DNA of 53,330 bases from a virus: the IMG/VR virus record IMGVR_UViG_3300032323_001444, positions 1 to 53,330 of that record, one strand, 5' to 3'. The stretch's first letter is position 1; every line of letters begins with the position of its first letter. Positions 42,201-49,894 of this stretch are shown here, one piece after another. The position numbers and the translations under genes are program-made. The notes beneath the pieces are model-generated. The model saw nothing but the letters and a program-made list of their open reading frames with translations, was not told where the DNA came from and searched no databases.

Positions 42201-45200
42201 GATGTCAATGGTGAACTTTTTGATCGTGTAATCAAGATGCGTTACGCGCAGCCATCCACTACCAGTCGTGTTTACGATCCACTGCAAAGTATGTCTAACA
42301 TCCAAAACCTGGCATACATAATGAAGACTGCTGTCGATGGTGCTAGTAGAGATGTGACACCAGAAATGCTCAATGACCTTGAGCCTGTAACTGTAATCCG
42401 ACGTATGTATCGTAACGAAGGATTCTCAGGTCTCGTTCAGCTTGCTTCATTCTTGCATAACAGCCCGTCATTGCGTAATAGCATTAAGCATCCTGTCCTA
42501 CGTAAGTTCTTGTCGAATATGTCTCCTGTGGCAGATCCAGGTAATACGGTCCAACAAACCTTATTGAAGATGATTAACACGCCTGACGTATTCAATACTG
42601 TTCCAGAATACGCAGACGATAATGCGTTCAATGTAAGAAGCACAGACGTAACTCGTGACCAGCTCGTTGCTTTGTATGCTCCATCTCTGAATGACGCTCA
42701 CCTAAACAGATTCCTAGAGGGTCTTGGTGATAACAAGCGACGTGTAGAAAAGTTCAGAGAACCCGTCAAAGACATGATCCAAACGTTCAGAAAGATGTCT
42801 GGATTCAATGAATACATTAACTCAACGCCGGGATCTCGTGCTGCATTAAACAAGCTTGATACTCTTGTTACCGTTGGTGAAGTAGCGTCTGCATTATCGA
42901 TGCATAAAACCATTGGTGAGATGGGTGTCATCCTTAGCCAGCAAGTCGTCCCAGATGGCGACTACAGTAAGTTACATCGTGCATATATGCAACGGCTTGT
43001 CGCATCTGGAATCGAAGCTAATAAGGCTGTAGCAAACATATGGACTCTCAATACCAAAGAAGGTAGAGGTAGTGACTTTGCCTATGCTCCACGTAGTATT
43101 GATGGAGATACATTCACATACCAACGTGTCAAAGGAAGTAGTGACCTACCAAAGGGGACAGTAATAGTAAGCCGTAGTGGTGATGCAAAGCTACGGAAAG
43201 ACGACGGAACTGTAGTCAATCTTCCAGTAAGCAACACTGTCAAAGCGTTATCTGTCAACTCGGGGATCGCAATCCGTGATACTAAGATGCCTATCAACAG
43301 GTATGTACTGACGGCAGCTCACCTAATGGAATTTGGTGGTGAATTCAATAGCGTTATACCGATGTCTCAGTTCATGTTTGAACGAGTTGATTCCGGTGAT
43401 GACATTGTTGCAGGTGACGCATTCATACAGCAGCCTGACATACTGAAGCAAACCAAGATCGGTATGACCCAACTCGCTAAGTCTGATCGTTTGACGATTG
43501 GTACAAACGGTAGAGTAACAGCTGTTCGCGATTATAGAGGTAACTCATCTCACGCCTTCCGTATGATGACTAATGTCATGGGTATGTCTCCAAACCAGGC
43601 TGCCGCCCATTACTCACGTACAGAATCACCAGACTTCAAACAATGGTCTGGAGGTAATCCTCTGGTTGAGTCTGTTTATAATGCTGACATCAGACCAGAC
43701 GTAACCATTGGAGATGTTCCAGCGTCGTATCTTAGTTCAATCCGTAAGTACATGTCGGGTCAGGATGCATTGGCTATTCTTGACGAGATGGCTGACTCAT
43801 CTGTTATCACTGAAGATGATGTTGAATCATTGTCAGTTGCAATCGATGACTTCTATCGAGGTGAGAAAAAGCCTAAGACAATCAAACAGATTGTTGACTT
43901 TGCATCCAAGGATAGTGTGAAGACTGCATCAGTTAAATTTGCTATCCAACAGGACATGAAACAGTCTAAGTTCGATGTTGCAAGGACAGTACTCAAGGAT
44001 GCTACTGCTTACAAAGAAGCAGCCTTGCGTCCTCGAACTGGCAAGCCTTTAGTTACCATTGGATTCGTACCTGATACTGCTACATCTATCTGGTTGCGGT
44101 CCAGCCAGGGATACATCCTTCCATCTGGTGTAGATCGTCTTACAGGCCAAAACAAGAAGATGAAGTATGTCCGTATGGACAACCCAGTCGTTATTGATCT
44201 GAATGGCGGCGGTATGGATGCAGGCACTGTAAGTAAACTGTTGGTCAAACATAAGAACCGTGACGGCATTGTGTTCCTCAATGTGAAGCACAGTGTGGGT
44301 GGAGACAATGCGTTGCAAAACGTAGCTGTGCCACGCAACTCTTATCCTGCACTCAATGTCGCATCATGGACCAAAAAGGATACAGCAAGTAAGGTTACTC
44401 GTATCGCTGAACCAATGACGGTCATGTATGAGCGTGTAGATTCAACAGATGACATGGCATACGATGCAACGCCGGCGCCTATGCCTATCCGAGTTGATTA
44501 CTCTGATATGCGTGGACCGACAATGCCAGAGAAGTTCATCCCGGTAAAGAAACCGGAGAAGTATCAGGTACTCGGGAACATAGTTGACCAGTTCAACGAT
44601 ATCTCGCGTCTCGTACTATCAGCTGACTTTGCATTTACCACATTGCAGGCTGGCCTTATCCTGCTTACCAACCCAGCTGTTGGTATCAAGGCATTGATTG
44701 CTGGCTTCCGAGGCTTCTTCGCACCAAACATGCAACTTGAATTCAATGGTAAGACCTATGGTACTCGTAAGTTTGGACGCGAGGTCTTTCATAAGATCGG
44801 TAACGAACTTCGTGCGATGGATGTATACGAAGAAGCTCGAGAAGCTCAGCTGCCTTTGACTATGTTCACTATCGATGAGCGGCTACGGGATGCACAAGAA
44901 CTCGAGTTATACAACCTGCGCCGCATAAACCCTAACGCTACCATGGACGATGTCAAAACGACGTTGATGGATATCGACGAGCTGGGTACAAATGACGAAT
45001 GGTTCCTTAAAGGCCGTTGGACCCAACACATTCCAGCTCAGGGTATGTTTGAGCGTTACAACGCAATCGTCCACGATATGGTCCTACTGCTACAGTTCGA
45101 CCACATGAAGAAAGCCATCATGGCTCATGGATACATTCCAGGATCCGAGAAGTACAATACTGCGCTTCGTGATTCAGCTCGTATACTTGCGGTTAGTGTA

Positions 45201-46184
45201 GGTGATATCAAATACTCTACTAACAGTGAGACGGACGCCAAAGCGTCACGTATCTTCAAGGTTTTGTTCACGGCGCCACGATGGTTACTATCTAGGGCAT
45301 TGGTCGATCCAATTATCAATAATGTCTTGTCGTCATCATCATTCGGATTCCTACGTAATGTGATGGGCCAGGATAACCCGGTGTTCGATCTATACAAGGG
45401 TGATAAGGCGGCCGCAGCAATTGGTAAGAAGATGTGGGGCCGTATGGCTGGAGCCTGGTTGTTCCTCATGTTCTTCTCGCAGTTGATTGCAGATCGGCTA
45501 CCTGAAGGTACTGAGGTTGAAACAAACACGGACCGCAACTTTGGTCGCATCCGTGTTGGCGACTTCCGTATTGATCCACCAGCTGGTGTTTACGACCACT
45601 ATCGCCTTGCATTCCGACTAGCACAGGCTGCATGGATGGTGACACCATCCGAGCAGAAGAAAGCCAAGGAAGCTGGTACGACTGTTATGCGAGATACATT
45701 CGATGACTTGCATCGTGAGTTCACGTACAAGGCGAGTCCTCTGTACAACTTCATCAGTGGTGCATTCTTTACAGGACGTACTCCAATCGGTGAGCCAATG
45801 TTTGGAGAAAGTGAAAGCTTCTCGTACGTTTACGATAAGTTCGTGAAACCTCGCCTGATCGAGATCAATGGTGGTTACAAACCATGGATGGATGATGTTT
45901 CGGTTTCGAATGCATTCATTGAGCGCTTCCCGACCGCGGTAGCAACAGTCCTTGACACTATGTCTGCAACAGATAAGTTCGAAGGTAATACAGCGGCTTA
46001 TACTGCTGCAAGTCAAATGCTCAACAGCTTTGGACTCAAGGCTGAGATTAAGCCACAGAAAGCAATCAAGGAACGCAAGCAGGAAACAAACCTTTACACC
46101 GCAGAGGAAACACCTAATATTCTTGACCTACTCAAGGGTGGGAAGTTAGGTAAGGCAATAACAGGAGGTACCTATGACCAGTAA
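36285..46184 (+). CDS. Giant 3299-residue polyvalent ejection protein with metalloprotease motif
   Basis: The largest gene, nearly 19% of the window. Regions in order: mixed helical N-terminus with a Gly-rich hydrophobic part (about 220-265); an acidic linker (about 836-970); long Glu/Arg coiled coils (about 1087-1265 and 1315-1365) ending in an Arg/Ser stretch; a zinc-protease motif HEVVH at 1552-1556 with EEQLVA some 37 residues later as a possible third ligand; a Gly/Asp linker with GTGDD repeats (about 1786-1835); and a C-terminal hydrophobic region (about 2780-3150, TLQAGLILLTNPAVG, then MWGRMAGAWLFLMFFSQL) resembling domains at the ends of large polyvalent phage proteins. It is probably packaged and ejected into the host ahead of DNA. 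Predicted leaderless start. Confidence 0.85.
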   Translation: MNERQLRQYQSIAPTVKALRDSPDLSTKAGARDYIANGSQYDDVLFSKSFTRNVDRLFKEGLVTRDDKVTLAKFKASRAVELVNDQDKRQYFTPDNEYRPDLSPEAIYGLRQSAKQDFGKQIQQTREDEEEYLGKLKYTRDDVQRWNDQPYTFRDLQTGFEQLPDAGAGVISGMNKPIQAMIEGRQSGDPSLAYQQSNNPLVAAGEAFGTPFQERVASMPGTIFGGTLGFRGAGGLAAMLAPKKYKGAAYLMAGLVGAAGGGTLATDLNSNVNDKAFELMLGSAALKAKEDYKGQLAADYPLMSRAGSIAGDLMFFAPSLKIPGVGLREAARQISQRGVTKALKNTQVQATVSDIGDRSIEAAQGMFESYQQSEAAKAKGGFGLSPQEILFNGAIGALLGGETPLGKASFEFANKVTDPAYALNKLTELRQSRELGKPARPIESDITPYGGDGLERLNLGGRYTPGVDSAGRPILAGAEYAVYDRANRKASIVEDMALPLEGRRSQYAAEQLQTMTALFQRQPVIAYSDRKSGVTRNIIGISRDAGVVVRDVTPDGRSKIMVVPVSAISNKKIAEKLVDTMSAQGVAPNERPSQFNPDNFDNADRYVYKQNIYLEEGLEPVPGRVIKAVGDPRQGMYIVGLPDGTHIRVNEGQINIDDTSGAKPEVLGNIRDEYFPTYLGELAPQERVGRMQWKFYDPDSNTADVIELTPEQNRAVSRARSAKSYLFDNARAITDKKSRDLAIEAARSEIAADVEEAMGFEPADGRFKRADVIDVMTAEFGQQTAIVTELTPRGYKVRLVDYPRKAAFVVQNPMVVADQLGNPITPAEAETMIGEDVDGDGSIGSVSARTPTEGAEDTAVEPEMTPVESRATEDVDVIELTSATKGRVNSALRNLLESEDFTDMFPELGTAEPAVEPESPIVEDTTAVEGEPADETVVEGEPEILGSDVLPMRESVDTDVADTEATTEFTSARTFNVRTRYKHVYGTIDRNDNGTVSLQLRLQEFNPKGEVTGDYRTTYALRGNPDGSFNLYNSMSSPDATGTPDAVYTPATSLGRRDAINKAIQYSVAYATGQAVRDRTFVITAHLADSTADDAEKARKAAELADKAEARKREREEAEAKREAERERERQFRRELLDKQLEARRIQEEANRELRRQQIEVDRMKAAKTAELEAAKLAIDELTAKLAAEQTRASDQQQELRDELAKIRTELGQAAAAAAAARSEEARQIAEDLRKELLDQKAQYEAAIASLQRIIENGRPQTSTDLSSMQDLIEALTKAITDANERSANIAAASSISDAALAELTDKLNKSIEEAKRREEAYLAEIQAAKDELERLKRELEAARNNADDAGRSRGRSRRRVRERPMIDEAPSDVVNSRVIETVLLDIGGDVMEVEATPVANQRQLQTVLVEQYKFSSDGAYFFSGIVDNFARAWAVRQVEAGGRTVLGTHSDLMTSGRSGETVVEVTDEEGNLIDEMVYRTMFNTDPAVLKSIASYMRVFYKERLASFAFINDATKLDAEAKGFIFTRAKQTGMSTNVIVGLAARDQLTGIHEVVHALIRGMDSESRRKLVNQLSRAGINEVVDIDNLPAHIEEQLVAMMVADIQNGVAPRRIEEVLQKDGTKVRKQVAPAQGLGTVYQGTRRYLNSVIQTIAAKRPIRRGPDGTYTVRWSAPYTGARIFAGTGLRIDHNGKKQWVTAKKAMTPTQEEFDRFPGSRTRMGYVSVTDGTNVFDVPVTSVIEYGGLTNGMNANLMDTLSSFIGSYYFEHLKWLKASEPQMFEGFTEPGDDGLGDTGGDGTGDDGGGDGDGTGDDTGDDEDGTGDDEDGTGDDNTGDGVWMPRGATGILKYESNKPLTARDYDFPIFLIKSVNMSDATIEAYSDFAKSMGVPRENVFVFSNPPRLKDFGPLNPDQQIFSISGSNTAPIGYGVDFRRQIIEKNPRFGPGINVHTLGQLIRSQETKDAYTNFATAFADVNGELFDRVIKMRYAQPSTTSRVYDPLQSMSNIQNLAYIMKTAVDGASRDVTPEMLNDLEPVTVIRRMYRNEGFSGLVQLASFLHNSPSLRNSIKHPVLRKFLSNMSPVADPGNTVQQTLLKMINTPDVFNTVPEYADDNAFNVRSTDVTRDQLVALYAPSLNDAHLNRFLEGLGDNKRRVEKFREPVKDMIQTFRKMSGFNEYINSTPGSRAALNKLDTLVTVGEVASALSMHKTIGEMGVILSQQVVPDGDYSKLHRAYMQRLVASGIEANKAVANIWTLNTKEGRGSDFAYAPRSIDGDTFTYQRVKGSSDLPKGTVIVSRSGDAKLRKDDGTVVNLPVSNTVKALSVNSGIAIRDTKMPINRYVLTAAHLMEFGGEFNSVIPMSQFMFERVDSGDDIVAGDAFIQQPDILKQTKIGMTQLAKSDRLTIGTNGRVTAVRDYRGNSSHAFRMMTNVMGMSPNQAAAHYSRTESPDFKQWSGGNPLVESVYNADIRPDVTIGDVPASYLSSIRKYMSGQDALAILDEMADSSVITEDDVESLSVAIDDFYRGEKKPKTIKQIVDFASKDSVKTASVKFAIQQDMKQSKFDVARTVLKDATAYKEAALRPRTGKPLVTIGFVPDTATSIWLRSSQGYILPSGVDRLTGQNKKMKYVRMDNPVVIDLNGGGMDAGTVSKLLVKHKNRDGIVFLNVKHSVGGDNALQNVAVPRNSYPALNVASWTKKDTASKVTRIAEPMTVMYERVDSTDDMAYDATPAPMPIRVDYSDMRGPTMPEKFIPVKKPEKYQVLGNIVDQFNDISRLVLSADFAFTTLQAGLILLTNPAVGIKALIAGFRGFFAPNMQLEFNGKTYGTRKFGREVFHKIGNELRAMDVYEEAREAQLPLTMFTIDERLRDAQELELYNLRRINPNATMDDVKTTLMDIDELGTNDEWFLKGRWTQHIPAQGMFERYNAIVHDMVLLLQFDHMKKAIMAHGYIPGSEKYNTALRDSARILAVSVGDIKYSTNSETDAKASRIFKVLFTAPRWLLSRALVDPIINNVLSSSSFGFLRNVMGQDNPVFDLYKGDKAAAAIGKKMWGRMAGAWLFLMFFSQLIADRLPEGTEVETNTDRNFGRIRVGDFRIDPPAGVYDHYRLAFRLAQAAWMVTPSEQKKAKEAGTTVMRDTFDDLHREFTYKASPLYNFISGAFFTGRTPIGEPMFGESESFSYVYDKFVKPRLIEINGGYKPWMDDVSVSNAFIERFPTAVATVLDTMSATDKFEGNTAAYTAASQMLNSFGLKAEIKPQKAIKERKQETNLYTAEETPNILDLLKGGKLGKAITGGTYDQ

Positions 46185-46344
46185 GAAGACTGCTGCACAT
46201 CCCGGATTCAAGGCTGTGCAGCAGAAGATCGCTAAGAAGCAGGGGATTCCAATGGATCGTGCTGGTGCGATTCTGGCGTCAGCATCTCGAAAGGCCGGTC
46301 CCGCCGCCAAACGAAAGAACCCGAGGCTGAATAAGGTTCGATAA
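46174..46344 (+). CDS. Small basic protein after the giant gene (56 aa)
   Basis: ATG at 46174 with AGGAGGT 6 nt upstream, overlapping the end of the giant gene. The sequence is Lys/Ala-rich (HPGFKAVQQKIAKKQG, then ASASRKAGPAAKRKNPRLNKVR), like small DNA- or virion-associated basic peptides and similar in style to the DUF6321-like and DUF5872-like proteins. The last gene of the plus-strand arm. Its 3' 113 bp overlap the minus-strand HTH gene tail to tail. Confidence 0.75.
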   Translation: MTSKKTAAHPGFKAVQQKIAKKQGIPMDRAGAILASASRKAGPAAKRKNPRLNKVR

Positions 46345-46609
46345 GTATTGATATCCCTGGGGCTAGAGCTACTTCATCGACTGCCAAAAAGTCTGGTATG
46401 TCATCATAGTTGATGCGAAGTATCCCTAGCCTTAGGGCTGCATGCCATGGGGTCCTTGTACCTGTCAGGTAGTAGACCTTACTTATGTCATCCCTGATGC
46501 GCCGGTGGCTGATGCCTAACCGTTTGGCTGCCTCAACCCGATCGTTGCATAGCACGCATGTTATAAGGACTATGCGTAGCCAGGGTGTTAGACGTTTTAC
46601 TTCTCTCAT
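46232..46609 (-). CDS. HTH (LuxR-like) regulator, overlaps plus-strand gene
   Basis: 125 residues. The N-terminal HTH (WLRIVLITCVLCNDRVEAAKRLGISHRRIRDDISKVYYLTG, then ALRLGIL) resembles the GerE-like protein at 7581 (shared ISHRT/R core and terminal LGI/LGL). The C-terminal ~60 residues have no known domain, and the last ~37 are encoded opposite the 46174-46344 gene, so they may be constrained or dispensable. ATGA overlap with the helicase gene supports it. Likely a late/early switch regulator at the convergent end. Confidence 0.65.
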   Translation of the reverse strand: MREVKRLTPWLRIVLITCVLCNDRVEAAKRLGISHRRIRDDISKVYYLTGTRTPWHAALRLGILRINYDDIPDFLAVDEVALAPGISILIEPYSASGSFVWRRDRPFEMLTPESHQHDPLESPAS

Positions 46610-47922
46610 AGTCCACCAAAACTCAACTCACTAAACGCACCAATGGCAGGTCTGTATTCAAGGGACACTGTTCCAATCGGGCCGTTTCGATTCTTGCGGA
46701 TGATAACTTCAATCTCATCTACAGGTGATGGCTCTATCGCAGAGTAGTAACTCGCACGGTACAAGAATGCAACGACGTCTGCATCAGATTCAATATCACC
46801 TGACTCTCGTAGATCTGGCAGTGTTGGTCGCTTATCATCGCGCTTATCACTAGCCCTATTCAGTGATGAGAGTATCAGTACAGGTATATCCAGTTCCCTG
46901 GCTAACTGTTTCACACCACGACTAACAGCTCCTATCTCAGTAATTCTGTTCACGCCCTTAGTTTCCACCATCTGTAGAAAGTCTATGACCACAAAGTCTA
47001 GGCCATTCTTTTCTTTGAATCGAATGCATAGACTTCGTATGTCGGACATAGACATTGGATTCTTTGCGGCTACGAATAAAGGCGCATCGAATAAGTTAGC
47101 CCTGGCTCCCCTTAGGTGCAGTATCTCTGACTCTGTAAGCTTGTTGTTTGAGATGCGACGCAAGTCGATGCGCGACTCTAGTGATAGTAACCTATGGATA
47201 GTCATCTGCATCGACATCTCGATAGACATAAACAAAGTCTTTGCGTTCTGATTGCTGGCGTTACGAGCTAACGCCATAGCGAACGCACTTTTACCCATCG
47301 ATGGCCGGGCGCCAAGTACTATCATCTCTCCTTTGCGCCATCCGCCAACCATGTCGTCCAATGCTTTGTATCCACTGCTTATCCCTGAGACTTTATGATC
47401 ATCCTTTCGACTTGCAGTATCATCGATAGCTTCCGCTATATGGTCATCGACATGGTGTACTTCAACGTTACCGCCCTTGGTGATGGAACCCATCAATAAC
47501 GATGACTGGTCGATGATCTCCTGTGGTTCGTGTTCCCCTTTGTATCCAAGGTCTATTATCTCCATCGAATGTTCGATGATTCTGCGTAAGTCTGCGTCAC
47601 GCCTAACGATCTTGGCATAGTACTCAGCGTTAGATGTAGTCGGGACAAACTCGCCGACCTGCATCAAGAATGCAATACCACCTACTTTGTCTAGGTCAGA
47701 GTTTGAGTTTAGTGTGTCGATCGTAGACACAATGTCTATTGGGTTGTTGTCGTTAGTTATCCTTACAAACGCATCGTAGATAACACCGTGTGCGTTCCTG
47801 TAAAAACTGCCACCATCAGGGATGTAAGGTTGTACCTTAGATAAAACAGGCGCTCCCCCCAAAAGGATCGCGCCTAGTAATGCCATCTCACTCTCAATAC
47901 TGTGAGGTGGTGGATTAGTCAT
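46606..47922 (-). CDS. dnaB: DnaB-type replicative helicase
   Basis: 438 residues from the ATG at 47922 (GGGGG upstream; a longer frame to 47985 lies inside the preceding gene). It has the N-terminal DnaB domain (HSIESEMALLGAILL, then SFYRNAHGVIYDAF) and a RecA-like motor: Walker A GARPSMGKS (204-212), Walker B DFVVIDFLQM (309-318), and the DnaB LSSLNR...LPDLRESGDIESDADVV block (351-384). Hexameric 5'-3' unwinding at the phage fork, loaded by the genes just upstream. No DNA polymerase gene is present, so host polymerase III is presumed. Confidence 0.95.
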   Translation of the reverse strand: MTNPPPHSIESEMALLGAILLGGAPVLSKVQPYIPDGGSFYRNAHGVIYDAFVRITNDNNPIDIVSTIDTLNSNSDLDKVGGIAFLMQVGEFVPTTSNAEYYAKIVRRDADLRRIIEHSMEIIDLGYKGEHEPQEIIDQSSLLMGSITKGGNVEVHHVDDHIAEAIDDTASRKDDHKVSGISSGYKALDDMVGGWRKGEMIVLGARPSMGKSAFAMALARNASNQNAKTLFMSIEMSMQMTIHRLLSLESRIDLRRISNNKLTESEILHLRGARANLFDAPLFVAAKNPMSMSDIRSLCIRFKEKNGLDFVVIDFLQMVETKGVNRITEIGAVSRGVKQLARELDIPVLILSSLNRASDKRDDKRPTLPDLRESGDIESDADVVAFLYRASYYSAIEPSPVDEIEVIIRKNRNGPIGTVSLEYRPAIGAFSELSFGGL

Positions 47923-48199
47923 AGAACCCCCATTCGTCGGTCCGATCCTCATGTTGTCCGAAGACGAAACCGTTCCTTTGTGCAAATGAATCTAATGTGT
48001 ATTCCATCTTCATTAAAAGCTCGACTGGGTCTACAATGCCGGCCTTTGCTTTCTTTACCATGGAACAATAATGTCGATGAATCTTCCTACTGCAACAGAT
48101 GGCGGTGAAGTCTAGTAATGCCTCCACCGCCACCAGTTCGTCATGTAAACCCTTTAGGCATACACCAGGACTAACCAAGCAATTTTTCCTTCTGCCCAT
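47915..48199 (-). CDS. Hypothetical protein (94 aa) in replication operon
   Basis: Not recognised. The chosen start at 48199 (GGAG upstream) overlaps the previous gene by 29 bp; a TTG near 48177 is an alternative. The product has three cysteines in the first part (CLVSPGVCLKG, TAICCSRK) and helical segments. It ends 4 bp into the helicase start. Possibly a helicase accessory; positional inference only. Confidence 0.55.
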   Translation of the reverse strand: MGRRKNCLVSPGVCLKGLHDELVAVEALLDFTAICCSRKIHRHYCSMVKKAKAGIVDPVELLMKMEYTLDSFAQRNGFVFGQHEDRTDEWGFYD

Positions 48200-48704
48200 C
48201 GGAGTCTCCAATATGCTTAGCCCAATCATTCATGGGTTTTGTTAGCAATAATTCATACTTATTGGAGTTTAGCACGGAGGCTAGTGCAGATTGAATAACA
48301 GACTCAAAGCGTTCTGGACTTATAGACCCAATGGTTAACCATCCTCCAGCCTGCTTCACTACGTCTGCAACTACTTCGATGTTGGGATTGATCTCCACTA
48401 ATGCTTCAAGCTTCTTCGCACGCATTGCCAATGGCTGATGCAAGATTATCGACCTAATCTCATTTGAGATGCGATTGATATCCATACCCTCAAAGATAAT
48501 GTCAAACGCTATGTTACGCAGCTCGAATGGTGATGGCCTAAAGTTACATCGCGTTACTGCTGCTTTTGTTACAGCCTTGACTACATCATCGGACCAATCA
48601 CTCATTGCTAGGGCATACAGCCCTGACGATCGCTCATCCCATTCTTGCTTAGATGGCATTGCAGACATGAAGTTAGCAAATGCTACAAACGTTTTCTCAG
48701 TCAC
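48171..48704 (-). CDS. Helicase-loader-like protein (177 aa)
   Basis: GTG start at 48704 with AGGAGG 6 nt upstream, inside the preceding gene. The first ~90 residues (EKTFVAFANFMSAMPSKQEWDERSSGLYALAMSDWSDDVVKAVTKAAVTRCNFRPSPFELRNIA) show the short helical repeat seen in loader/inhibitor proteins of phage helicases (G39P-like): aromatic-rich helices ending in RPSPxELR. The rest is helical. It sits just upstream of the helicase, as a loader would. Family call is by pattern. Confidence 0.6.
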   Translation of the reverse strand: MTEKTFVAFANFMSAMPSKQEWDERSSGLYALAMSDWSDDVVKAVTKAAVTRCNFRPSPFELRNIAFDIIFEGMDINRISNEIRSIILHQPLAMRAKKLEALVEINPNIEVVADVVKQAGGWLTIGSISPERFESVIQSALASVLNSNKYELLLTKPMNDWAKHIGDSDGQKEKLLG

Positions 48705-49020
48705 TAATAACCTCCTCGATAATTTCCTTGACTTCAGCCTCATCGTAATCTGTCAGATCCTTGATGAATCTAAGCTCTTCTTCTGTTGGTTGCCTGATTC
48801 CCACTTCAGTGCAAGCAACATCGACGCCTACATTCAAACGCACTAACCGAACAGCATCTGAAACCATCTCGACAATCTCTTTAATGTTGTCGCATTCGAC
48901 TGTAACAGTTCGCGTGAAGTGATCGATATTAGAACTATAGCAATCAACATCGCTTAGCTCCTCCCAACGATAAACCAACCTATGAAACGGATAACTTTTG
49001 TATGTGTCTGGATCGTACAT
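48697..49020 (-). CDS. Hypothetical protein (107 aa)
   Basis: The ATG at 49020 follows GAGAGG (an upstream in-frame start at 49092 lies in the preceding gene). Acidic alpha/beta, with CDNIKEIVEMVSDAVRLVR and a Glu-rich C-terminus (EEELRFIKDLTDYDEAEVKEIIEEV). No family recognised. Embedded between the O-like and loader-like genes; possibly a replication accessory. Confidence 0.6.
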   Translation of the reverse strand: MYDPDTYKSYPFHRLVYRWEELSDVDCYSSNIDHFTRTVTVECDNIKEIVEMVSDAVRLVRLNVGVDVACTEVGIRQPTEEELRFIKDLTDYDEAEVKEIIEEVISD

Positions 49021-49060
49021 ATAACCTCTCCCCATTTGTTTATACACCAGCAGGCAAGTA

Positions 49061-49894
49061 TCAGTCAATACCCTTTGCTGCCCTGATCGCACTAAGCGCG
49101 CTTTGAGATACGACTCCAGATGAACCTAGAGTGTTGGCTGTAGCCCAATGGCTCCAAAGAGCGTGCATCGTTACCATGTCTCTATTCTTCCACTTGCGAA
49201 TCAGTACCGACGTTGCACGTTGTACGTCATCTGCGGTTACACCCTTGTGGACCATCTGTCGAAGCACGATATGCGCTTTCTTCCATTCAGCTAGGGTGTA
49301 CTCATCGTCTAGTTCTGGATACACGGTATGCCTCCAGGCTAAGAACAAAGGCAGCGCTGGATCGTCATCTTTAGGCATAGATGTAGTCTTTTTAGATCTT
49401 GGGGGAATTATAGGGGGTTTATTTATATTTAATAGGCCTACCGAATTACAAGGCTTACTATAGTGTCCCTCAAAATTTAGGGTACCCCCTCCCTCAGAAT
49501 TTACAGGAGGGTCAGAATCTACAGTACCCTCGAACCATTCGACCTCATCTGCGGTCGGCAGTAAGACGTGTAGGTTTTCCATAGGGCTGCCGTCAGAGCC
49601 ATTCCTGTGCTTCACAATCAGAATGCGCTGCTCGCCGATTTTGACCGTACAGAGGCGCTTTATAGCGGATCTGACAGTTGACTCGGATATGCCACAGTTC
49701 TTGGCTATTTCGCCCACAGGGACGACCACAGCGGGTGTCTTCGGTGTCATCTGGTAAATGAGATACGTAAACACCATCCAATCTGTAGGTTGAAAGGACT
49801 TCAAGTGTTCCTTGAAGTCCCCGTACATACTTAGATTCGTAACAGCAATGTCACGGTTATCACCGCGAAAATGCCCGAATGTAACAGCTATCAT
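49061..49894 (-). CDS. Replication initiator-like (O-like) protein with winged HTH
   Basis: 277 residues from the ATG at 49894 (AGGAG, 6 nt; ATGA overlap with the previous stop). N-terminal winged-helix features: TDWMVFTYLIYQMTPKTP and VPVGEIAKNCGISESTVRSAIKRLC, like lambda O/DnaD-type proteins. A Pro/Gly/Ser linker follows (SEGGGTLNFEG, IIPPRSKKTTSMPKDD). The C-terminal helical domain (FLAWRHTVYPELDDEYTLAEWKKAHIVLRQMV, then LIRKWKNRDMVTMHALWSHW) resembles phage replication organisers. It would bind the origin and recruit the loader and helicase encoded downstream. Confidence 0.72.
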   Translation of the reverse strand: MIAVTFGHFRGDNRDIAVTNLSMYGDFKEHLKSFQPTDWMVFTYLIYQMTPKTPAVVVPVGEIAKNCGISESTVRSAIKRLCTVKIGEQRILIVKHRNGSDGSPMENLHVLLPTADEVEWFEGTVDSDPPVNSEGGGTLNFEGHYSKPCNSVGLLNINKPPIIPPRSKKTTSMPKDDDPALPLFLAWRHTVYPELDDEYTLAEWKKAHIVLRQMVHKGVTADDVQRATSVLIRKWKNRDMVTMHALWSHWATANTLGSSGVVSQSALSAIRAAKGID

